Numbered from the stretch's first letter, positions 7,270 to 18,331 are shown. The stretch: DNA of 64,000 bases from Streptomyces sp. NBC_00440 (GCF_036014215.1 NZ_CP107921.1:4967501-5031500); one strand, 5' to 3'. Program-made: numbers and translations. The notes: generated from the letters alone by a model not told the origin.

Positions 7270-9591
7270 ATGCTGAGCCCGAACCTGTCGAGCCGGACCA
7301 GTCCACCGGGCCGGCCCGTCCCGACCAGCCGGCTCAGCCCGTACACCGGCTGGAACCGTGCCACATGGGAGGGTGCGGCCGATGAACTGCTGCTGGCCGT
7401 GCGGCCCTACGCCTCGCCCCGTCATGGTCTGATCAATCTCCCCGGCTACCGGCCCAGTTGGTCGGGCCCGCGCTCCGACGGCCTTGAAGGGTACGCCCGC
7501 ACCTGGCTCCTTGCCGCCTTCCGGGTCGCCGGTGCGGAGGGCGATGATCCGCACGGCTTCCTCCCGCGTTATGCCGAGGGCCTCACGGCGGGCACGTCGC
7601 CCAGTGCGGAGGAGGCGGGCCCGGGCGACGCGGACCGCTGGCCCCGGATAACAGAAACCCCGCAGGCCCTGGTGGAATCCGCATCCGTCGCGCTCGGTCT
7701 GCGCCTCACACGGCCCTGGCTCTGGGAGACCCTCGACAGCCGCACACAGCAGCAGGCCGTCGACTGGCTGCTGCCCGCGCTCGGCCCGTCGCCCGTGAAC
7801 AACAACTGGTGGCTCTTCGGCCTCACTGTCGCCGGTTTTCTGCAGGACGCCGGAATCGAGACCGACCGGGCGCGGCAGACGATCGACCGTGCACTGGAAC
7901 GCATCGAGGAATGGTGGCTCGGCGACGGCTGGTACAGCGACGGCCCCAACCGTTCCTTCGACCACTACAACGCCTGGGCAATGCACTTCTACCCGGTCCT
8001 GCACGCCCATCTGGGCGGGGACAAGGAACTGCTCGCCCGGTACGGGCCCCGGCTGCATGCCCACCTGGACGCGTACACGCGGATGTTCGGCGCGGACGGG
8101 GCGCCGATGCCGTACGGCCGCTCGCTCAGCTACCGTTTCGCCGCCGCGGCCGCCCCCTGGCTCGGCGCCATGACCGGCCACACCCCGCTGACACCCGGGG
8201 CCACCCGCCGCCTGGCCTCCGGAACTCTGCGGTACTTCCTGGATCGGGATGCGGACCCGGAAGCTGGCCGGGGCCCGTTGGCCCCGGTAGCCCCAGTAAC
8301 TCCGGTGGCCCCGGCCGTCCCCAGCCGTTTGGCTCGCCGTCGCGCGACCAGCACGACCGGCACGACCGACGAACACGGACTGCTCACTCTGGGCTGGCAC
8401 GGCCCGTACGAACCGATCATCCAGCCGTACTCGGGCCCCGCATCGCCCTACTGGGCGTCCAAGGGGTTCCTCGGGTTGTTGATGCCACCCGGCCATCCGG
8501 TCTGGACAGCGGCGGAGGAGCCGCTGCCCGCCGAGACGGCAGATGCCGTGACCGTGCTTGATCCGCCCGCCATGCTGATCCAGTCCACCGCGACGGACGG
8601 GCTCGTACGTCTCCACAATCACGGCAGTAACCACGTCGGCGAGGGCGACGACCCGGGGTATTCCCGCTACGCGTACTCCACCCGCACCGGATTTACGAGC
8701 CGCGGATTCACAAGCGCCGGATTCACGAGCGCCGTCCGTACCGGCACGGATACGGGTCGTCCCACCGGTTCCGTAAGCTCCGCGGCCCCGGCGAGTTCTA
8801 CCGTTCCCGCGAGTTCCGCTGCCCCTGCGAGTTCCGCCCTCCCCACTGCCCCCACTGGCCCCCCGGCCTCACCGTGCGACAACCACTTCGCACTGGTCAT
8901 CGACGGTGAACCCACCCCTCGTGGCCCCGCCGCACCACTTGCCTCCGGGCCCGATTGGGTGGCGTCCGTGACAGAACCGCTCCCCGGCGTACGGATTGTC
9001 TCCGCGACAGTGGTCCACGGCCGTGCAGAGCTCCGTGCGCATCTGGTCGTCGGAGCGGACGCCGGTACCCCCGTATGTCAGACCGGCTGGGCCATCGCCA
9101 CGACAAGCGCATCCGGCGCTGCCACCACGACGGCAACCGCCACCGGAACAGGAGCTACACCCACCGCCACACCGGACGAGGCCACCCCACAGACCGCGCT
9201 CGCCCCTCCCGCCCCAGCCGGACCGACCGCCTCCCAGCTGCCTACCGACCTCACCGCCCAGCTCCACCCCGTCCACGGCTACACAGGGAGGGCACGCCAA
9301 CTCGGTGCAGGGTCGACCCTGTTCGGTCCGGCCTCACGGATCCTCGCGCTCGACGGCGTCACCACCGCCCCCGAGTCGCTCTTCGTCAGCCTCGCCTCGC
9401 TCACCGCCGAGCCGGACCCCGCGCCCGCCGCAGCGCTCGCGGACATTCATGTCAGCGACCCCCGCACGATCAACGTGACCTGGCAGGACAGCACCGCCAC
9501 CGTCCTGCACCTCCCGGAGCTCCCACACCCCCCGGGACATCAGCAGCTCCCGCAGCTCCCGCAGCTCCCACAACCCCCGGAGGAACGATGA
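7270..9591 (+). CDS. DUF2264 domain protein, putative glycoside hydrolase
   Basis: A 773-residue protein. Residues about 15-340 match the DUF2264 (PF10022) family: LINLPGYRPSWSGPRSDGLEGYARTWLLAAFR, NNNWWLFGLTVAGFL, WYSDGPNRSFDHYNAWAMHFYPVL, PMPYGRSLSYRFAA. These Trp/Tyr/Asp/His-rich blocks resemble an alpha/alpha barrel. Some DUF2264 proteins are, to my recollection, placed among beta-glucuronidases (GH154); that is not verifiable here. No signal peptide is visible, so it is likely cytosolic and acts on imported oligosaccharides. The C-terminal half contains three low-complexity Ala/Thr/Pro/Ser linkers (around residues 340-365, 480-540 and 620-660). The ATG at 7270 has a GGGAG ribosome site, and the stop overlaps the next start. 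Confidence 0.85.
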   Translation: MLSPNLSSRTSPPGRPVPTSRLSPYTGWNRATWEGAADELLLAVRPYASPRHGLINLPGYRPSWSGPRSDGLEGYARTWLLAAFRVAGAEGDDPHGFLPRYAEGLTAGTSPSAEEAGPGDADRWPRITETPQALVESASVALGLRLTRPWLWETLDSRTQQQAVDWLLPALGPSPVNNNWWLFGLTVAGFLQDAGIETDRARQTIDRALERIEEWWLGDGWYSDGPNRSFDHYNAWAMHFYPVLHAHLGGDKELLARYGPRLHAHLDAYTRMFGADGAPMPYGRSLSYRFAAAAAPWLGAMTGHTPLTPGATRRLASGTLRYFLDRDADPEAGRGPLAPVAPVTPVAPAVPSRLARRRATSTTGTTDEHGLLTLGWHGPYEPIIQPYSGPASPYWASKGFLGLLMPPGHPVWTAAEEPLPAETADAVTVLDPPAMLIQSTATDGLVRLHNHGSNHVGEGDDPGYSRYAYSTRTGFTSRGFTSAGFTSAVRTGTDTGRPTGSVSSAAPASSTVPASSAAPASSALPTAPTGPPASPCDNHFALVIDGEPTPRGPAAPLASGPDWVASVTEPLPGVRIVSATVVHGRAELRAHLVVGADAGTPVCQTGWAIATTSASGAATTTATATGTGATPTATPDEATPQTALAPPAPAGPTASQLPTDLTAQLHPVHGYTGRARQLGAGSTLFGPASRILALDGVTTAPESLFVSLASLTAEPDPAPAAALADIHVSDPRTINVTWQDSTATVLHLPELPHPPGHQQLPQLPQLPQPPEER

Positions 9592-11213
9592 GACTTCGCC
9601 CTGCGCACACCCCTCTGACCACCGCGTCCCTCACCGCATTCGCAGTGACCAGACTGGCTGTGACGGGGCTGGCTGTGACGGGGCTGGCAGTGACCGGGCT
9701 GGCTGTGCCCGGGTTGGCAGTGACTGGACTGGCCACCCCCGCGCAGGCGGCTCCCCACCCCGGAGCCACCTTCCACGTCGACTGCGCGGCCGCCCCAGCC
9801 CCCGCAGCCCCCGCCACGAACGACGGCTCGGCGCGCCACCCCTGGACCACCCTCGCCCAGGCCAACGCCCACACCTACGGCCCCGGTGACCGTCTCCTCT
9901 TCAAACGAGGCGCGACGTGCACAGGTTCCCTCACCCCGAAGGGAGCCGGATCGTCCCACGCCCCCTTCACCATCGCCGACTACGGTCCGGGCAACGGCCG
10001 CGCCGTGATCGATGGTGCGGGCGCCCACGACGCCGTACTGCTCTCCAACACCCAGTACGTCCACCTGTCCCGACTGGAGATCACCAACGCCGCGGAGCCA
10101 GGCAGCGAGCGCAACGCCGTCCGGCTCCGCCTCACCGACTACGGCACTGCCCACGGCTTCGAGATCGACCACCTCTACATCCACGACGTACGGGGCGGCG
10201 ACGCCAAGACCCTCACCGGTTCCAGCGCCATCCACATCGACGTCGAGGGCACGGCGAAGGCCAGCAGCTACGACGGCCTGGACATCCACCACAACCGCAT
10301 CGAGAACGTCGACCGCGAGGGCATCTACTTCAAGTCGACGTTCTCCAAGCGCGATCTGGTCGGCCAGCAACAGGACCCCAACGTCTATCCCGGCGCCTGG
10401 ACCCCGTCCACCGGCGTACGCGTCCACGACAACACCCTGAAGTCCATCGGCGGCGACGGGATGAAGCTGGACACCACCAGCGGCGCGGTCGTGGAACGCA
10501 ACCGGGTCGACGGATTCCAGCTGCGTTCGCCCTCCGCCAACGCCGGCATCTGGACGTTCAACACCGATGACACCCTGATCCAGCACAACGAGGTCTCGGG
10601 CGGCGGGAACAGTCACGACGGCATGTCCTTCGACGCGGACGGCGCCTCCAGCCACACGGTCTTCCAGTACAACTACAGCCACGACAACAAAGGCGGCTTC
10701 CTGCTGGTCTGCCCGTACAGCGGGGCGAAGACGATCGACACGGTCGCCCGGTACAACGTCAGCCACAACGACGGCACCCGGCTGCTCCAGAACTGCGCGG
10801 GCCCCATCCTGAACACCCAGATCTACAACAACTCCTTCTCCAACAAGGAGACGATCCCCGGGTATCTGGTCCAGGACGACAACAGCAGCCCTGCCACCAC
10901 CCAGCACGAGCAACACATCCGCAACAACATCTTCGTGAGCGGAGGGACCGGCGGCTACGGCTTCTCCAACCCGACGGCCGGCCTGGCGCTCGACCACAAC
11001 GCGTTCTACGGGATCGACATGTCCCGCCCCAACCCCGGAGGCATCACTTCCGACCCGCTGCTGCGTGACGACTTCCGGCTGTCCGAGGGCTCACCTGCCA
11101 TCGGCGCGGGAACGGCCATCCCCGACAACGGCGGCAAGGACTACTTCGGCAACAAGCTGAAGCCGGGCGCTCCCAACATCGGCGCCTACGCAGGGCCGGG
11201 CACCGCCCGCTGA
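9588..11213 (+). CDS. Secreted right-handed beta-helix protein (pectate-lyase-like fold)
   Basis: A 541-residue exported protein, translationally coupled (ATGA overlap) to the DUF2264 gene. A signal peptide ends near ATPAQA (residue about 54); its hydrophobic core is unusually long and made of five copies of a LAVTG-like pentapeptide. The mature part shows repeated beta-helix rungs (DGLDIHHNRIENVDREGIYF, VRVHDNTLKSIGGDGMKL, TLIQHNEVSGGGNSHDGMSF, TVFQYNYSHDNKGGFL) as in parallel beta-helix polysaccharide lyases and epimerases. The last 60 residues hold the SPAIGAG and NIGAYAGP blocks common at the ends of such proteins. It probably cleaves or binds an extracellular polysaccharide; the substrate is not known. 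Confidence 0.88.
   Translation: MRLRPAHTPLTTASLTAFAVTRLAVTGLAVTGLAVTGLAVPGLAVTGLATPAQAAPHPGATFHVDCAAAPAPAAPATNDGSARHPWTTLAQANAHTYGPGDRLLFKRGATCTGSLTPKGAGSSHAPFTIADYGPGNGRAVIDGAGAHDAVLLSNTQYVHLSRLEITNAAEPGSERNAVRLRLTDYGTAHGFEIDHLYIHDVRGGDAKTLTGSSAIHIDVEGTAKASSYDGLDIHHNRIENVDREGIYFKSTFSKRDLVGQQQDPNVYPGAWTPSTGVRVHDNTLKSIGGDGMKLDTTSGAVVERNRVDGFQLRSPSANAGIWTFNTDDTLIQHNEVSGGGNSHDGMSFDADGASSHTVFQYNYSHDNKGGFLLVCPYSGAKTIDTVARYNVSHNDGTRLLQNCAGPILNTQIYNNSFSNKETIPGYLVQDDNSSPATTQHEQHIRNNIFVSGGTGGYGFSNPTAGLALDHNAFYGIDMSRPNPGGITSDPLLRDDFRLSEGSPAIGAGTAIPDNGGKDYFGNKLKPGAPNIGAYAGPGTAR
9654..9728 (+). repeat. 15-bp repeat, 5 units, inside the signal peptide
   Basis: Five 15-bp units (consensus CTGGCTGTGACSGGG) encode the tandem pentapeptides LAVTG, LAVTG, LAVTG, LAVPG, LAVTG in the hydrophobic core of the signal peptide of the beta-helix protein. 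Unit number directly sets the length of the secretion signal. Confidence 0.9.
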
Positions 11214-11326
11214 CCAGGGCCTCTGCCGCGAACGCTGAGACCCGCTGACGATGGCCGTGACTCCCGGCCGTTACTGCTCCCGCACCGCTCCCGGCCGTTA
11301 CTGCTGCCAGCCGCTACTGAGGACCG

Positions 11327-12100
11327 TTACTGAGGACCGTACTTGCGGCCTGTCTTGGAGGTGATGCCTCCGAGCAGGCCGCGCGGCGCCAGCTTCGCGA
11401 CACCCATCAGCGCCTTGTACCGGGGGTCGGGAATCGACAGCGACTTTCCGCGCGAAAGATCGGTGAGCGCCGCCGCCACCAGCTTGTCGGCGTCCAGCCA
11501 CATCCACCCGGGGATGTTGTCCGTCCCCATGCCCGCCCGCTCGTGGAACTCCGTACGCACGAAGCCGGGGCACAGCGCCATCAGCCGCACCCCCGAGCCC
11601 GCCAGATCCCTGGCAGCACCCTGGGTGAACTGCACGACCCAGGCCTTCGAAGCGCCGTACGTCCCCCGCGGCAGGAACGCCGCCACCGACGCCACATTGA
11701 CGACGCCGCCGCGGCCCCGCGCCTGCATCCCCGGCACCGCGGCGGAGGTCAGCCGCAGGACGGCCTCGCAGTGGACCTTGAGCATGGTCAGTTCCTCGGC
11801 CATCGGAACGTCGAGGAACTGGCCCTTGTTTCCGAACCCGGCGTTGTTGACCAGCAGGTCGATCGCGTTCCGGGAGTCCGCGAGGCGCTTCTCTACGAGG
11901 GCGATGCCGTCCTCGGTGCCGAGGTCGGCGGTCAGCACCTCGGCTTCGATGCCGTGCCGGTCGTGCAGCTCGGTCGCCTGCTCCTGCAACCGCTCGGTAT
12001 TGCGTGCCACCAGTACGAGGTTGTGCCCGTCCGTGGCCAGCCGCCGCGCGAAGGCGGCTCCGATTCCCGCGGTCGCGCCCGTGATCAGTGCTGTCGTCAT
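11327..12100 (-). CDS. Short-chain dehydrogenase/reductase (SDR)
   Basis: A cytosolic NAD(P)-dependent oxidoreductase of 257 residues in the classical SDR family. The cofactor motif TGATAGIGAAFA is at residues 8-19, the NNAG motif at about 89-92, and the catalytic Ser and YxxxK at about 141 and 154-158 (VASVAAFLPRGTYGASKAW). The C-terminus is basic and extended (GLLGGITSKTGRKYG). It stands alone between the carbohydrate island and the MOSC gene. The substrate is not predictable from the sequence. Confidence 0.92.
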   Translation of the reverse strand: MTTALITGATAGIGAAFARRLATDGHNLVLVARNTERLQEQATELHDRHGIEAEVLTADLGTEDGIALVEKRLADSRNAIDLLVNNAGFGNKGQFLDVPMAEELTMLKVHCEAVLRLTSAAVPGMQARGRGGVVNVASVAAFLPRGTYGASKAWVVQFTQGAARDLAGSGVRLMALCPGFVRTEFHERAGMGTDNIPGWMWLDADKLVAAALTDLSRGKSLSIPDPRYKALMGVAKLAPRGLLGGITSKTGRKYGPQ

Positions 12101-12129
12101 GGGCGGAACGTTAGTGCCCCCGCCCGGCA

Positions 12130-12285
12130 GCCGTGACGACCGCAGATCCAGCCGTCAGCCGGCCAGACAGTTCGTCAGTCAGCCTCTCCGCCAGCCAGCC
12201 AGCCAGTCCGTCACCTAGTCAGCCAGTCGGCCGTGCGTCCGCCGGCCGGTCAGCCGATCCGTCCATCCATCCATCCGGCCGGCGG
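12130..12285. repeat. Low-complexity CAGC/CCATC short-repeat tract
   Basis: The space between the SDR and MOSC genes is made of imperfect 4-bp and 8-bp direct repeats (cagccagccagccag, ccatccatccatcc). I see no gene or convincing promoter in it. Confidence 0.7.
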
Positions 12286-12289
12286 CCCG

Positions 12290-12964
12290 TCAGTCCGAAC
12301 TCCCGTGCTTGTCCGTGTAGTCACGTGCGACGCCCAGCAGCTCCGACTCCATCCACTCCGCCGCCACCAGCGTTCGGGGCAGCAGTTCGCGCTCGATGGT
12401 CGCCGCGCGGAAGAGGAGCGCCACCGTGATGTCGTGCTCCGGGCGGCGTACGACTTCGACGGGGTCGCCCGCACGGAAAGCGCCCGGCCGGATCACGCGC
12501 AGCAGCGCTCCGGGAGCGCCGGCCAGAGTGAAACGCTTGACCCATCCCGGCTCGCCCACGTGCCCCTGAAAAGTGCGGCAGGGAATGCGACCGCCGGTGA
12601 CCTCCAGGACGACGTCGGGGCCGATACGCCACCGTTCACCGATGAGTGCGCCGCTCACATCGACACCGCTGGTGGTGAGGTTCTCGGCGAACGAGCCGTC
12701 GGCGAGCGGGCGCCCCAGCTCCTGCTCCCAGGTGTCCAGGTCCTCGCGCGCGAAGGCGTACACCGCACGGTCATTGCCGCCGTGGAAGCGCAGGTCGCAG
12801 ACCGAGTCACCCTCGACCCCGCTGGCGCCAACACCTTTGGGGCCCGGCTGGAAAACCCGTACGGGCCCGTCGACCGGCCGCTTGTCGACACCGGTGCGCC
12901 CACCCGCGGCGTCCGTGTACGCGGCGGTTCTGGCGCGCCCCACATTCACTGACAGAAGTCTCAT
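12290..12964 (-). CDS. MOSC domain-containing protein (YiiM-like)
   Basis: A 224-residue protein of the MOSC family, the domain found at the end of molybdenum-cofactor sulfurases. YiiM relatives bind the cofactor and reduce N-hydroxylated compounds. Family blocks are present: GVGASGVEGDSVCDLRFHGGNDRAVYAF (residues about 45-72), the FAENLTTSGVDVSGALIGERWRIG segment, and the conserved cysteine in GRIPCRTFQGH near residue 130. The ATG at 12964 is divergent from the LysR gene, with a 238-base shared promoter region. Function beyond the family is not determined. Confidence 0.9.
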   Translation of the reverse strand: MRLLSVNVGRARTAAYTDAAGGRTGVDKRPVDGPVRVFQPGPKGVGASGVEGDSVCDLRFHGGNDRAVYAFAREDLDTWEQELGRPLADGSFAENLTTSGVDVSGALIGERWRIGPDVVLEVTGGRIPCRTFQGHVGEPGWVKRFTLAGAPGALLRVIRPGAFRAGDPVEVVRRPEHDITVALLFRAATIERELLPRTLVAAEWMESELLGVARDYTDKHGSSD

Positions 12965-13202
12965 GAGGAGAGGCTAGAGGCTTGTTGACACAGTGTCTCT
13001 GTCCAGGACCGGCCCCGGGGGAGAGGGAGCGGTGCTCGGCCCAGTGTTCCACCCAACGCGCTGCCGAGCGTCTGTCCACTGCTCTGTCCAGTGCTCTGCC
13101 CGCTGCTCTGCCGGGCCTCGTCACCGCATCGCCACCCCGTCGTTCGTCATAGTCGGTACGCGATAATCCGCGGCTGCCCCAAGAATCGCTTATGCTCGCT
13201 TC

Positions 13203-14093
13203 ATGATTGAGGCCCGTCATCTCCGCGTCCTGCGAGCCGTCGCCGCCACCGGATCCTTCTCCGCTGCCGCCCGTGAGCTGGGCTGCACCCAGCCGGCGGT
13301 CAGTCAGCAGATGAAGGCCCTTGAAGCGTCATCGGGCACGACGCTGCTGATCCGTACGGGTCGTGAAATGCGCCTCACGCAGGCGGGGGAGGCCCTGGTC
13401 CGCCACGCGGGCGGGATCCTCGCCGGGCTCACGGCCGCCGAGGAGGAGGTCGCCGCCATCGCCGGGCTGCGGGCGGGCCGGGTGCGGCTGGTGTCGTTCC
13501 CCAGCGGAAGTTCGACACTGGTGCCCACGGCCCTGGCCGCGCTGCGGGCCGCCCACCCCGGCACCCGGGTCTCCCTGGTCGAGGGGGAGCCGCCGCGCTC
13601 CGTCGAGATGGTGCGCGACGGGGACTGCGATGTGGCGCTCGCCTTCCGCTACGGGCCCGCCACGGACGAGTGGGACGACCTGGTCGTACGGCCCCTGCTC
13701 ACCGACCGCATGGTCGGGCTGGTCCCGGACGGGCACCGGCTGGCCGACGCGGATGCCATCACCGTGGGCGACCTGGCCGACGAGTCCTGGATCGCGGGCT
13801 GCCCGCGCTGCCGCCGCCAGCTGGTCGAGGTCTGTGAGAGCGCGGGCTTCACACCCCGGATCGACTTCGCTACGGATGACTACCCGGCGGTCATCGGCCT
13901 GGTCGGTGCGGGTCTCGGGGTCGCTGTGCTGCCGGAGCTGGCGATCGAGTCCGTACGGCCCATGGGGGCCAGAACGGTATCGGTGGAACCGGCGGTCCAG
14001 CGCGAGATCGTCGCACTGACCCTTCCGGACCTGGCCCAGGTCCCCGCCGTAGCGGCGACCCTGGACCGGCTCGCCTGGGCAGCCACGCGCTGA
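13203..14093 (+). CDS. LysR-family transcriptional regulator
   Basis: A DNA-binding regulator of 296 residues. Residues 1-60 are the LysR winged helix (LRVLRAVAATGSFSAAARELGCTQPAVSQQMKALE), and residues about 88-290 are the inducer-binding domain. A TATGCT hexamer at 13191-13196 lies six bases before the ATG, so the transcript may be leaderless. It is divergent from the MOSC gene, the usual arrangement when a LysR protein controls its neighbour, but no target is proven. The effector is unknown. Confidence 0.92.
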   Translation: MIEARHLRVLRAVAATGSFSAAARELGCTQPAVSQQMKALEASSGTTLLIRTGREMRLTQAGEALVRHAGGILAGLTAAEEEVAAIAGLRAGRVRLVSFPSGSSTLVPTALAALRAAHPGTRVSLVEGEPPRSVEMVRDGDCDVALAFRYGPATDEWDDLVVRPLLTDRMVGLVPDGHRLADADAITVGDLADESWIAGCPRCRRQLVEVCESAGFTPRIDFATDDYPAVIGLVGAGLGVAVLPELAIESVRPMGARTVSVEPAVQREIVALTLPDLAQVPAVAATLDRLAWAATR

Positions 14094-14149
14094 CGCTGAT
14101 CACGGCCGCGGCCGCCTCAACGCCTTGCTGTCGCCTCGCCTCGCCACTG

Positions 14150-14300
14150 CCCTGCCGGCCACTGTGTTCAGGAGGCAGGCACGCAGGCAGGCGGTAGGCG
14201 TGCAGGGGGGTGGGCGCGCAGGAGCTGGGCGTGCAGAACAGCACGGGCGCCCCAGGAGGCGAGCGTGCAGGAGGTGGGCGTGCAGGAACGTTTCCTCTCA
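14150..14300. repeat. Degenerate repeat tract of about 15 bp between the LysR gene and whiD
   Basis: Units resembling GTGCAGGAGGTGGGC recur about every 15 bases, interrupted by a few irregular units. The tract lies between the LysR stop and the whiD stop, and no gene is seen in it. Confidence 0.65.
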
Positions 14301-14320
14301 AGGTTTCCGATGCTGAGTCG

Positions 14321-14644
14321 CTAAGCGGGCCCGGACCCGTTCGGGGTCGCCGCGGTGATCAGCCGGTTGCGGGCGCGCCCCATCAGCTCCTCGCGTTCGT
14401 CCTCGGTGAGGCCGCCCCACACCCCGTAGGGCTCGCGTACGGCAAGTGCGTGCGCCGCGCACTCGGCGCGGACCGGGCAGCGCATGCACACCTCTTTCGC
14501 CGAGGTCTCGCGCGCGCTGCGCGCTGCGCCCCGTTCGCCCTCGGGATGGAAGAAGAGCGAGCTGTCCACCCCGCGGCAGGCCGCGAGGAGCTGCCAGTCC
14601 CATAGGTCGGCATTGGGTCCGGGAAGGCGGGAGAAATCTGCCAT
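14321..14644 (-). CDS. whiD: Sporulation regulator WhiD (WhiB-like iron-sulfur protein)
   Basis: A 107-residue WhiB-family protein that binds a 4Fe-4S cluster and acts with the principal sigma factor. In Streptomyces WhiD is needed for spore maturation. The four ligand cysteines are at positions 23, 53, 56 and 62 (C23, then CxxC, then C), followed by the GVWGG turn at 74-78 and a basic tail (RARNRL). I chose the ATG at 14644, which gives the start MADFSRLPGPNADLWDW; longer reading frames run into the intergenic region. It is divergent from bldM, the arrangement I recall in other Streptomyces and comparable to whiB3 in mycobacteria. Confidence 0.96.
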   Translation of the reverse strand: MADFSRLPGPNADLWDWQLLAACRGVDSSLFFHPEGERGAARSARETSAKEVCMRCPVRAECAAHALAVREPYGVWGGLTEDEREELMGRARNRLITAATPNGSGPA

Positions 14645-15037
14645 TGCTTGTCCCCTCAAAGCCGTTGCTGAGGCGGGGGCGGTGATGTCGACCGCACCCG
14701 CGACCGTACATCCACGATGTAAGTAGATGTAAATATGACTCATTACGAATCTAGTCATAGACACCAGCAAAATGGAAGAAAAGCAGCTGAACGGGTCATT
14801 ACCTTTCAAACTAGACAAATGGGGCGTGGAACTCTCCTCCGCGACTGTTCCCTCACGTAGAGTGTCGAAGGCGGCCGTCCGGCCCGTAACTCTTTCGAGT
14901 GACCATCGTTGAGAGTGCGTGGGCGGTTGAAACAAGAAGCGCTCGGGCACATGTCCGAGAGGCGTCGACCGCACAGGTGACGATTCGTACCCAGCCTGGA
15001 GGCTCAAGGTGACGCGCATCAGCTGCGGAGGGCGGTC
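14645..15037. other. whiD-bldM divergent intergenic region (393 bp)
   Basis: This is among the most AT-rich stretches of the window (14700-14820). It must carry the whiD promoters on the minus strand and the bldM promoters on the plus strand. Apart from the BldN-type promoter annotated separately, I see no coding frame and no clear operator. Confidence 0.8.
14885..14912 (+). promoter_or_regulatory. Putative BldN-dependent promoter of bldM
   Basis: CGTAAC (14885-14890) and CGTTGA (14907-14912) are separated by exactly 16 bases. As far as I recall, this is the consensus of the developmental ECF sigma factor BldN, of which bldM is the classical target. The element is 125 bases upstream of the bldM ATG. 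Confidence 0.8.
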
Positions 15038-15649
15038 ATGACATCCGTCCTCGTCTGCGACGATTCCCCGCTTGCCCGAGAAGCGCTCCGTCGCGCGGTC
15101 GCGACGGTGCCCGGCGTCGAGCGTGTGACGACGGCGGCCAACGGCGAGGAAGTCCTCCGCCGCTGGGGAGCCGACCGTTCGGACCTGATTCTGATGGACG
15201 TACGCATGCCCGGTCTGGGTGGTGTGGAGACGGTGCGCCGGCTCCTCTCGGCGGACCCCGGTGCCCGGATCATCATGCTGACGGTCGCCGAGGATCTGGA
15301 CGGTGTCGCACTGGCGGTCGCCGCCGGTGCCCGCGGCTATCTGCACAAGGACGCCTCGCGCGCCGAACTGCGTGCGACGGTCACGCAGGCGCTCGCCGAT
15401 CCGACCTGGCGGCTCGCCCCACGGCGACTCCGTTCGGCCGAAATGGGCGCGGCTCCGACGCTCACCGCGCGTGAGATCCAGGTACTCGAAGGGATGAGTC
15501 ACGGCCGGTCGAACGCGGAGATCGGCAGGGAGCTCTTCCTCTCCGAGGACACGGTGAAGACGCACGCCAGGCGGCTGTTCAAGAAGCTCGGTGCCTCGGA
15601 CCGCGCGCATGCGGTGGCACTCGGTTTCCGCTGGGGCCTGGTTCGTTAG
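15038..15649 (+). CDS. bldM: Developmental response regulator BldM
   Basis: A 203-residue NarL-type response regulator needed for aerial hyphae and sporulation. Residues 1-120 are a receiver domain (acidic pair at 8-9, D54 in LMDVRMPG, lysine in HKDA), and residues about 140-203 a LuxR-type helix-turn-helix (LTAREIQVLEGMSHGRSNAEIGREL, then FLSEDTVKTHARRLFKKLGASDR). Published work on BldM indicates that D54 is not essential, and no cognate kinase is adjacent here. The ATG at 15038 follows a GGAGGGCG ribosome site, and a BldN-type promoter lies upstream. It is divergent from whiD and followed by the sigma factor gene. Confidence 0.96.
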   Translation: MTSVLVCDDSPLAREALRRAVATVPGVERVTTAANGEEVLRRWGADRSDLILMDVRMPGLGGVETVRRLLSADPGARIIMLTVAEDLDGVALAVAAGARGYLHKDASRAELRATVTQALADPTWRLAPRRLRSAEMGAAPTLTAREIQVLEGMSHGRSNAEIGRELFLSEDTVKTHARRLFKKLGASDRAHAVALGFRWGLVR

Positions 15650-15793
15650 AGAATGACCGGCAGGACCCCCGTCCGCTCAGTGGCGGACGGGGTGGCGGAC
15701 GCCCCAACTCTGTTTCCCGCGCGATGCCGCATCCTTGAGGGTGTGGAGTTCCTCGGGGACGAGTCGTTCGAGCGGGAGGGGAGGGCGCAGCGG

Positions 15794-16471
15794 ATGAGTT
15801 CCGGCGCACCTGCTCATAACGCTTCAGTGCACAACTACGAGCGCGGTGAAGCGGATGGTTCGGTGCCGAGGCACCATGGACCGATGCGCGACGACGAGGC
15901 TGCGAATGCCCATGGGGCCATCGGCGCGCTCGTCCACCTCGCTGTCGACGGAGACCAGCAGGCCACGCACGACCTGCTGGCGCACGTCCACCCACTGGCC
16001 CTGCGCTACTGCCGTACGCGGCTGAACCGGCTGCCCGGCGACGCCCGCCACTTCGTGGAGGATCTCGCCCAGGAGGTCTGTGTCGCCGTCCTGATGGCGC
16101 TGCCGCGCTACAAGGACACGGGCAGGCCGTTCGAGGCCTTCGTTTTCGCCATCGCCACCCACAAGGTCGCTGATCTCCAGCGGGCGGCCATGCGCCATCC
16201 CGGATCCACGGCCGTGCCGTCGGACGAGATGCCCGAGCGGCCGGACGACTCGCTCGGCCCCGAGGAGCGCGCACTGCTCAGCAGCGACGCCGCCTGGGCC
16301 AGGAAACTGCTTGCCAACCTTCCGGAGAACCAGCGCGAACTGCTGGTGCTGCGGGTCGCCGTCGGGCTGACCGCCGAGGAGACCGGGCAGATGCTGGGGA
16401 TGTCACCGGGGGCTGTACGGGTTGCTCAGCACCGCGCACTGAGCAGACTGCGGGCACTGGCCGAGCAGTAG
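15794..16471 (+). CDS. shbA: ECF RNA polymerase sigma factor ShbA (SigD-like)
   Basis: A group IV sigma factor of about 225 residues. Region 2 is at about 60-130 ([40 protein letters not shown]), and region 4 at about 165-220 ([46 protein letters not shown]). By position next to bldM/whiD and guaB, it is the orthologue of M. tuberculosis SigD and of Streptomyces ShbA, which drives transcription of the principal sigma gene hrdB. No anti-sigma gene is present. I chose the ATG at 15794 because GGGAGGGGAGG precedes it; ATG 15884 is an alternative giving a shorter N-terminus. Confidence 0.85.
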   Translation: MSSGAPAHNASVHNYERGEADGSVPRHHGPMRDDEAANAHGAIGALVHLAVDGDQQATHDLLAHVHPLALRYCRTRLNRLPGDARHFVEDLAQEVCVAVLMALPRYKDTGRPFEAFVFAIATHKVADLQRAAMRHPGSTAVPSDEMPERPDDSLGPEERALLSSDAAWARKLLANLPENQRELLVLRVAVGLTAEETGQMLGMSPGAVRVAQHRALSRLRALAEQ

Positions 16472-16581
16472 GCACGGGCCGGCATGAGGCGCGGCGGACC
16501 AGTAAGCGCGGGCCAGTAGGGACGGCTACACACAAGCTCCCGGCCCGGTGCGCGGGTGCCCTTCCCCCGCAGGGACATTCG

Positions 16582-18317
<1,736 letters not shown>

Positions 18318-18331
18318 GGCGTACGTACCAC

